This document shows, piece after piece, positions 6,788 through 11,879 of a DNA stretch of 11,879 nucleotides. The position numbers and the translations under genes are program-made. The stretch is taken from positions 1-11,879 of the forward strand of contig JALRDW010000148.1 of NCBI GenBank assembly GCA_023262065.1. Reading direction: 5' to 3'. A model generated the notes under the pieces. That model saw only the letters and a list, made by a program, of their open reading frames with translations. It did not search any database and was not told where the DNA came from. This stretch comes from Acidimicrobiia bacterium (GTDB lineage: Bacteria; Actinomycetota; Acidimicrobiia; IMCC26256). How positions within the stretch are numbered: the stretch's first letter is position 1; the number at the start of each line of letters is the position of its first letter.

Positions 6788-7882
6788 CTACCCGTCGCCC
6801 CGCGAGCGCCGTCGGCGCGCCTCGATCACCATGAACCCCCCGAGGCCGCCCGGGTCGGTCAGGACCGACGCCTCGACCGCCCGGCTGCGTCCGGCGATCG
6901 CCTCGAGGTCGCCCCGGGCCGCACCGGCCTCCCAGATCCGACGGCCCGCCTCGACGAGCTCCGCGATGCCGAGCCCGGTCAGCCACTCGGCCTGGGTCGA
7001 CTCCCCCACGAGATCGAGACCGGCGGCGGCGATGGCCGCACGCACCGGTTCGAGCGGGACGTCCGTGGTGATGTCGTGCACGCCGGGTGTCGAGTACGGG
7101 TCGTTCCCCCGCCGGTGGCCTGAGTAGGTGCGGAGCCAGCCGCCGCGGGTCGCGAGCGTGCGGGCCGGCGCCGCGTAGTCGACGAGGAGGAGCGACCCTG
7201 CGGCGAGGAGGTTCCCGGCGCGCGCGATCCACTCGACCGCGCCGCGCACGATGGGGAGCCGGGCCCCGGTCGCGACGTCCTCGACCGACGGGAGCAGCGC
7301 CCGGTCCGAGGGCGCCAGGTCGTCGAGCACCTCCACGACCCGGTCGGCCTCGAGGCCGACGCGCACCTCGGCCCACCCGTTCCCGGTGGCCTCGGCGATC
7401 CCGAACACGAGGTTGTCCAGCAACTCGTTCGCGAGGATGACCCCGATGACGGGCTCCACCGGCAGATCCTCGAGGGATCGCACCGGTGCCCCGGCCGGGA
7501 GCCGTCCGGCCTGGGCGGCCCGAGCGGCGGGCGAGCGCTCGACGAGCACGAGCTCGAGCGCGGCGCCGCACTCGGGTCCGGCGCGCAGGATCTCCCGGGC
7601 CAACCGGCCGTCACCCGCCCCGGCCTCGACGACGGTGAAGCGATCCGGGCGTTCCAGACGCACCCACTCGCGGTCGAGCGCCCGGGCCACGAGCGCGCCG
7701 AACAGCGATCCGGTCTCCGGGCTGGTGACGAAGTCCCCACGGTCCGCCGGACCCCGACCCCGGGCGAAGAACCCAGCCGTGGGGTCGTAGAGCGCCGCCT
7801 CCATCCACGCGGAGAACGGGATCGGACCGTCGCGGTCGATGCGCGCCGCCAGCCGCTCGAGGAGCGACGGGGTGTCGCTCAG
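6788..7882 (-). CDS. MidA / NDUFAF7-family SAM-dependent methyltransferase
   Basis: A class I SAM methyltransferase of the MidA/NDUFAF7 family (COG1565). In mitochondria NDUFAF7 dimethylates an arginine of NDUFS2 (NuoD counterpart) and is needed for complex I assembly. Family marks, numbered from the CTG start: [21 protein letters not shown] (19-39, beginning before the ATG), GDFVTSPE (49-56), SAM loop [12 protein letters not shown] (84-95), ANELLDN (151-157) and LLVDYA. The first ATG is at 7804 (338 residues) but has no ribosome binding site and would cut off the conserved GPIPFSAW block. The in-frame stretch upstream contains no ATG, GTG or TTG; the only likely start is CTG at 7882, which overlaps the nuoN stop as CTGA, giving 364 residues. 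The gene sits directly after nuoLMN, as a complex I assembly factor might. The family call is firm; the start codon and the substrate are inferred. Confidence 0.88.
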   Translation of the reverse strand: MSDTPSLLERLAARIDRDGPIPFSAWMEAALYDPTAGFFARGRGPADRGDFVTSPETGSLFGALVARALDREWVRLERPDRFTVVEAGAGDGRLAREILRAGPECGAALELVLVERSPAARAAQAGRLPAGAPVRSLEDLPVEPVIGVILANELLDNLVFGIAEATGNGWAEVRVGLEADRVVEVLDDLAPSDRALLPSVEDVATGARLPIVRGAVEWIARAGNLLAAGSLLLVDYAAPARTLATRGGWLRTYSGHRRGNDPYSTPGVHDITTDVPLEPVRAAIAAAGLDLVGESTQAEWLTGLGIAELVEAGRRIWEAGAARGDLEAIAGRSRAVEASVLTDPGGLGGFMVIEARRRRSRGDG

Positions 7883-9348
7883 AGCGTCGACCCCGCGAGC
7901 TCACCGATCCGGGCGAAGAGCTGCGGGTACACCCCGATGACCAGGACGACGGCACCCGTGATCGCGATCGACGCGTTGAGCGCGAACGGCGAGCGGAGCG
8001 CCTTGGCGTCGACCTCGGCCGGCACCTCGCGGAACCAGATCGTCCGGGCGACGCCGGCGTAGTAGAAGAACGCGATCACGGAGTTGAGCGCCGCGATGAC
8101 GCCGAGGACGATCGCGGCCGGCGTGCCCGCATCGAGGACGGCCCGGAACATCACGAACTTGGCGAACCAACCGGCGAGCGGCGGGATGCCGGCGAGCGAG
8201 AACAGGAAGGCCGAGGTCATGACGGCGAGGATCGGTGAGTAGCGGAACATGCCGCCGAACGAGGTGATCTCCGCCGATCGGGTCCGGCGCATCGCAGCGA
8301 TGACGCACGCGAACACACCGAGGTTCATGGCGCCGTAGATGAGGATGTAGACGATCACCGCCTCGAACGAGGCCTGCTGGGCCCGGCCCGAGCCGGCCAC
8401 CGCGAACGGCACGAGCATGAACCCACCCTGGGCCACCGAGGAGTAGGCGAGCATCCGGATCACGCTGGTCTGGCGCAGCGCGACGAGGTTTCCGAGCGTC
8501 ATGGACAGCGCCGCGAGCACCCACAGCACCGGCTGCCACGAGGTCTGGCTCGGGAAGAACCCGAAGTACACGACGTTGAGCAGCGCGACGAATCCGCCCG
8601 CCTTGGAGGCGACCGACAGGAACGCGGTGACCGGGGTCGGGGCACCCTCGTAGGTGTCCGGTGCCCAGAAGTGGAACGGCACGGCGCTGACCTTGAACGC
8701 GAAGCCGACGATGGTCAGGAAGATCCCGATCGAGAACAGTGCGGGCACCCCGGCCGACCCGGCGTACTCCGCAATCGTGCCGAGCGAGGTCGATCCGGCC
8801 ATCCCGAAGATCAGCGACATGCCGTACAGCATCACCGCGGAGGACAGGACCCCGATGATGAAGTACTTCACCGCCGCCTCGTTGCTGCGCGAGTCGTGCT
8901 TGCGCCAGCCCGCGAGGACGAAGGTCGGGATCGAGATGGTCTCGAGGGCGACGAAGATGGTGATGAGGTCCCGAGCGCCGGCCATCAACATCATGCCGAG
9001 CGTCGAGGTGAGGACGAGCACGTAGTACTCGCCCTGGTAGTAGTCGCCCTCCCCGATGTAGTCGACCGAGATCAGCATCGTGATGTAGGCGACGATGAGG
9101 AAGAACGCCTGCATGGCGAGGGTGTAGTTGTCCACGACGTAGGCGCCGCCGAACAGCGAGCGCACCCCGCCGGCCCGGGCCAGGGTGAGCACGGGCACGA
9201 TGGCCACGAGGGTGCCGAAGGACGCGAGCTGGTACGTCTTGAAGCGCTCGCGGTACTCGAAGAAGAAGTCCGCGATGAGCACGACGACGATCGTCGCCGT
9301 GATGGCGATGGCCGGGGCCAGCGCGTGGACGTCCCAGTTGGTCCGCAC
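7879..9348 (-). CDS. nuoN: NADH-quinone oxidoreductase subunit N
   Basis: An antiporter-like membrane subunit of respiratory complex I that takes part in proton translocation. It has 489 residues and about 14 membrane helices. The conserved charged residues are visible: Glu136 in FVALETISIPTFVL, Lys161 in AVKYFIIG, Lys219 in GFAFKVSAVPFHFWAPDTY (212-230) and Lys249 in FLSVASKAGGF. AYSSVAQGGF and LAGIPPLAGWFAKF are further family signatures. The start is GTG at 9348, four bases after the nuoM stop codon, with a GGGGG ribosome binding site in the last nuoM codons. The stop codon TGA at 7881-7879 overlaps the putative CTG start of the methyltransferase. Length and motifs are normal, and nothing suggests loss of function. 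Confidence 0.97.
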   Translation of the reverse strand: MRTNWDVHALAPAIAITATIVVVLIADFFFEYRERFKTYQLASFGTLVAIVPVLTLARAGGVRSLFGGAYVVDNYTLAMQAFFLIVAYITMLISVDYIGEGDYYQGEYYVLVLTSTLGMMLMAGARDLITIFVALETISIPTFVLAGWRKHDSRSNEAAVKYFIIGVLSSAVMLYGMSLIFGMAGSTSLGTIAEYAGSAGVPALFSIGIFLTIVGFAFKVSAVPFHFWAPDTYEGAPTPVTAFLSVASKAGGFVALLNVVYFGFFPSQTSWQPVLWVLAALSMTLGNLVALRQTSVIRMLAYSSVAQGGFMLVPFAVAGSGRAQQASFEAVIVYILIYGAMNLGVFACVIAAMRRTRSAEITSFGGMFRYSPILAVMTSAFLFSLAGIPPLAGWFAKFVMFRAVLDAGTPAAIVLGVIAALNSVIAFFYYAGVARTIWFREVPAEVDAKALRSPFALNASIAITGAVVLVIGVYPQLFARIGELAGSTL

Positions 9349-9352
9349 GCGA

Positions 9353-10861
9353 TCAGCCCCCGAAGATCCTGGTCACGGCGCGATCGGTGACCCCGAAGAT
9401 GATCTGCGGGTACACACCGAGGAGCACGGTCAGCAGGATGAGCGGCGACCACGCGATCCACTCGGCCGGGCCGACGTCGTGGATGTGGGCGTCCTCGAAC
9501 TCCGGCTTCGGCAGGCCGAAGGCGACCCGCTGGTACATCCAGAGCAGGTAGCCGGCGGCGAGCACCGTGCCGACCGCGGCGATCACCATGTAGGTGCGGA
9601 ACGCGGTGACCGAGAGGCCCGGGGCCGGGTCGTAGGCCGCGAGGATCGCCGGGAACTCGCCCCAGAAACCTGCGAGGCCGGGGAGACCGAGCGAGGCCAT
9701 CGCGGCGAATCCGAGGATCCAGCCCATGTGCGGTGCCGACTTGAGCAGACCGCCGAGCCGGCTCATCTCACGGGTGTGGTACTGGTGCTGCACGGAGCCG
9801 GCGACGAAGAAGAGCAGGCCGGTGATGAGACCGTGGGCGACCATGCCGAAGATCGCGGCGTTGATGCCGAAGGTCGTGAGCGTGGCGATGCCGAGCATCA
9901 CGAAGCCCATGTGGGCCACGGACGAGAAGGCGATGAGGCGCTTCATGTCGGTCTGGGCCAGGCAGGCCAGCGCGCCATAGATGATGCCGATCGCCGCGAG
10001 CAGGCCGATCCACGGGGCCCAGGTCTCGGCCCCCTCGGGGAGGATCGGCAGCGCGATCCGGACGAAGCCGAACGTCCCGAGCTTCAGGAGCACGGCGGCC
10101 AGGATCACCGAGCCGACGGTCGGCGCCTCGGTGTGGGCGTCGGGCAGCCAAGTGTGGAACGGGAACATCGGCACCTTGATCGCGAAGCCGAGGAACAGAC
10201 CGCCGAACATGAGCACCTGCGTGCCGTGGGCGATCTCACCTCCGTGCATCGCGGCGAGCGCCGGGATCTGGAAGGTCCCGAGCTTGAAGTACAGGGCCAG
10301 GAACGACAGCAGCATGAGCGCCGAACCGAACAGCGTGAACAGGAAGAACTTGATCGAGGCGTACTCCCGGTTCGGACCACCCCAGACCCCGATCATGAAG
10401 AACATCGGGAGGAGGACCACCTCGAAGAAGATGAAGAAGAGGATGAGGTCCTGGGCCACGAACGTGCCGTTCATGCCCACCTCGAGGATGAGGATGAGCG
10501 CCAGGAAGGCCTTCGGGTTGTGCGGCTCCGGGAAGTGGTTCCAGGAGTAGACGACCGCGAGGATCGTGATGAGCATCGACAACGCGAACATCGGCAGTGC
10601 GATGCCGTCGACCCCGAGGTGGTACCGGGCGTCGATGACGTTGATCCACTCCTTGTTCACCACGAACTGGAGTCGACCCGATGCGTTGTAGTCGAACCTC
10701 GCGAGGATCCCGACACCGACACCGGCGGTCACGAGGGTCGTGAGGAGCGCGATGACCTTGACGGTCTGCTCCTGCGCCTTCGGCGTGGCCAGCACCAGCA
10801 CGAGGCCGACCGCGGGGAGGAAGACCGCGAGGGTCAGCGCCCAACTGTCGAACCAATTCAT
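9353..10861 (-). CDS. nuoM: NADH-quinone oxidoreductase subunit M
   Basis: The second antiporter-like, proton-translocating membrane subunit of complex I, 502 residues with about 14 membrane helices. Key residues: Glu147 in FFIFFEVVLLPMFF, Lys229 in GFAIKVPMFPFHTWLPDAH (225-243), Lys260 in VLLKLGTFGF, His317 in SSVAHMGF and Glu402 in GLAGFWGEF, all expected in NuoM. The ATG at 10861 is preceded by GGGAGGA (10876-10870) eight bases upstream, and MNWFDSW is a natural NuoM N-terminus. The frame stays open upstream, but there it overlaps nuoL in another phase and shows no homology. It starts 17 bases after nuoL and ends four bases before nuoN. Confidence 0.97.
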   Translation of the reverse strand: MNWFDSWALTLAVFLPAVGLVLVLATPKAQEQTVKVIALLTTLVTAGVGVGILARFDYNASGRLQFVVNKEWINVIDARYHLGVDGIALPMFALSMLITILAVVYSWNHFPEPHNPKAFLALILILEVGMNGTFVAQDLILFFIFFEVVLLPMFFMIGVWGGPNREYASIKFFLFTLFGSALMLLSFLALYFKLGTFQIPALAAMHGGEIAHGTQVLMFGGLFLGFAIKVPMFPFHTWLPDAHTEAPTVGSVILAAVLLKLGTFGFVRIALPILPEGAETWAPWIGLLAAIGIIYGALACLAQTDMKRLIAFSSVAHMGFVMLGIATLTTFGINAAIFGMVAHGLITGLLFFVAGSVQHQYHTREMSRLGGLLKSAPHMGWILGFAAMASLGLPGLAGFWGEFPAILAAYDPAPGLSVTAFRTYMVIAAVGTVLAAGYLLWMYQRVAFGLPKPEFEDAHIHDVGPAEWIAWSPLILLTVLLGVYPQIIFGVTDRAVTRIFGG

Positions 10862-10878
10862 CTGAATGATCCTCCCGA

Positions 10879-11879
10879 TTACCTGGCGAGCATGAGCGCG
10901 ATGCTGAAGATCGCGACGGCGAAGACGATGAGCAGCGCGTACCGCTGCACCTGTCCGGACTGGAGACGACGCAGGAGGCCACCGGCCTGGCCGGTCTCCT
11001 TGGCCAACCCGTTGTAGGCCGCGTCGACGGTGCCCTGGTCGACGTGGTCGTACAGGCTCCGCCCGAGCGCGGGCACGATCCGTCCGAGCCCGTTGGGCAC
11101 CGCGTCGATGACGTTCTGGTTGAACCAGTAGGTCGCCCGGGCGAGCGGGCCCTTGACCCCGGCGACGACCCCGTCGGTGTAGAGGTCGTCGAGGTAGTAC
11201 TTGTTGACGAGGAAGGTGTATCCGGCCCGCGCCGCGGCGTTGCGCTCGGTGAGGCCCCGGAGGGGTCCGAGCTCCTCCTTGCGGAACCAGAGGGCGGAGG
11301 CCACGCCGATGGACGCGAGGACCACCATCACCGACACCGCGGCGAGCGTGGTCTCGAACTCGGGGATGATCACCGGCGGGAACGCGTAGCGCGGCTCGAC
11401 GTACTCCACGAACTTCTCGATCCCGAGGACCGCCGCGTTGGCGAAACCGGCGAGGATCGAGAAGACGGCGAGCACGATGAGGGGGATCGTGATGGCCTTC
11501 GGCGACTCGTGCGGGTGCCCGTGGCCCCGGTACTCGCCGAAGAAGGTGAGGTACACGCACCGGGTCATGTAGGCGGCGGTGAGCACCGCGCCGACGATGC
11601 CGACGAACTGGAAGAAGTGGAACCCGCTCTGGCCCGCGGTGGCGAGGATCTCGTCCTTCGACCAGAACCCGGCGAGCGGCGCGATGCCGGCGAGCGCGAG
11701 CGAGCCGATCATGAAGGTCACGAACGTGATCGGCATGAACTTGCGCAGGCCGCCCATGTCCTTCTTCATGTCGAAGGAGTGATGCGAACCCGAGTGGCTG
11801 ATTGAGCCGGCGCCGAGGAAGAGCAGCGCCTTGAAGAACGCGTGGGTGAACAGATGGAAGATCGCACCGACCCACGCGC
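10879..11879 (-). CDS. nuoL: NADH-quinone oxidoreductase subunit L, C-terminal part (cut by window edge)
   Basis: The distal antiporter-like membrane subunit of complex I. About 333 residues remain; the N-terminal half lies beyond the right edge. The fragment opens in the conserved AWVGAIFHLFTHAFFKALLF, with the Lys of the central proton path, and LGAGS. It continues through DMKKDMGGLRKFMPITF and ALAGIAPLAGFWSKDEIL. A long C-terminal tail with KYYLDDLY and AYNGLAKETG follows, typical of the region that leads to the lateral helix of NuoL. The final hydrophobic segment RYALLIVFAVAIFSIALMLAR ends at a TAA codon (10881-10879). The loop SHSGSHHSFD and a second loop GHGHPHESP are His-rich. It is the first visible gene of the minus-strand run; the rest of the nuo operon presumably lies to the right. 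Confidence 0.96.
   Translation of the reverse strand, partial: AWVGAIFHLFTHAFFKALLFLGAGSISHSGSHHSFDMKKDMGGLRKFMPITFVTFMIGSLALAGIAPLAGFWSKDEILATAGQSGFHFFQFVGIVGAVLTAAYMTRCVYLTFFGEYRGHGHPHESPKAITIPLIVLAVFSILAGFANAAVLGIEKFVEYVEPRYAFPPVIIPEFETTLAAVSVMVVLASIGVASALWFRKEELGPLRGLTERNAAARAGYTFLVNKYYLDDLYTDGVVAGVKGPLARATYWFNQNVIDAVPNGLGRIVPALGRSLYDHVDQGTVDAAYNGLAKETGQAGGLLRRLQSGQVQRYALLIVFAVAIFSIALMLAR

Noticed and set aside
6738..7571. Upstream continuation of the acs reading frame (up to 932 codons in total)
   Set aside because: The extra part overlaps the methyltransferase gene in another phase, is Arg-rich and shows no Acs homology; the GTG at 6737 has a strong ribosome binding site and gives the standard length.
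6788..7804. Shorter methyltransferase call starting at the ATG 7804
   Set aside because: No ribosome binding site precedes it, and it removes the conserved GPIPFSAW block that is present in frame just upstream. It remains the fallback if CTG initiation is disproved.
9185..11017. A 610-codon plus-strand open frame opposite nuoN, nuoM and the end of nuoL
   Set aside because: It is extremely rich in Glu, Asp, Arg and His, a typical by-product of reading hydrophobic GC-rich genes backwards; no ribosome binding site or family resemblance is seen.
10862..11875. Upstream continuation of the nuoM frame (up to 840 codons in total)
   Set aside because: It overlaps nuoL in another phase and lacks any NuoM-like sequence; ATG 10861 has a good ribosome binding site and yields the normal 502 residues.

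Overview
This window looks like chromosomal DNA from a high-GC actinobacterium. The clues are heavy use of G/C-ending codons, three tRNA genes without an encoded CCA tail, several GTG starts, TANNNT-type -10 boxes with weak -35 boxes, and an EF-Tu N-terminus of actinobacterial type. An Acidimicrobiia-like lineage is my best guess, but it is only an inference. I see no mobile element, integrase, CRISPR array or prophage. No gene-free stretch exceeds about 110 bases; each short gap is described in the feature list.

Layout, left to right. (1) Positions 1-1256 hold a translation-related block: the 5' end of tuf (minus, running off the left edge), tRNA-Met(CAU), tRNA-Thr(GGU) and tRNA-Tyr(GUA), all on the minus strand. 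A plus-strand GNAT acetyltransferase of the phosphinothricin/methionine-sulfoximine type sits between the Thr and Tyr tRNAs. The order Tyr-Thr-(Met)-tuf recalls the tRNA-tufB operon of E. coli, here split by the acetyltransferase. (2) Positions 1257-1796 carry a yajQ (DUF520) gene on the plus strand, divergent from tRNA-Tyr. The gap between them has overlapping back-to-back -10 boxes. (3) From 11879 down to 1801 all genes are on the minus strand and tightly packed: nuoL (partial), nuoM, nuoN, a MidA/NDUFAF7-family methyltransferase, acs (acetyl-CoA synthetase), a small HAD phosphatase resembling the phosphatase half of polynucleotide kinase, and a large membrane protein with an embedded spermidine-synthase-like domain. 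The spacings are 17, 4, -4, 50, -4 and 24 bases, so this may be one operon or two overlapping units. The last gene meets yajQ tail to tail with four bases between the stop codons.

How they may work together: NuoL, NuoM and NuoN are the three antiporter-like proton-pumping membrane subunits of respiratory complex I. The next gene encodes a homologue of NDUFAF7, which in mitochondria methylates an arginine of the NuoD counterpart during complex I assembly. Its conserved N-terminus continues upstream of its first ATG, up to a CTG codon that overlaps the nuoN stop codon. This suggests a translationally coupled assembly factor. acs would supply acetyl-CoA to the pathways that feed the respiratory chain. 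The jobs of the HAD phosphatase and of the spermidine-synthase-like membrane protein cannot be read from the sequence, and the latter appears to lack the catalytic aspartate of true aminopropyltransferases.

Most of the window is ordinary core metabolism. The points that most deserve a second look are the nuoN-midA junction, the membrane protein with the non-canonical spermidine-synthase fold, the tRNA/acetyltransferase/tuf arrangement, and the unusual codon use at the start of tuf.
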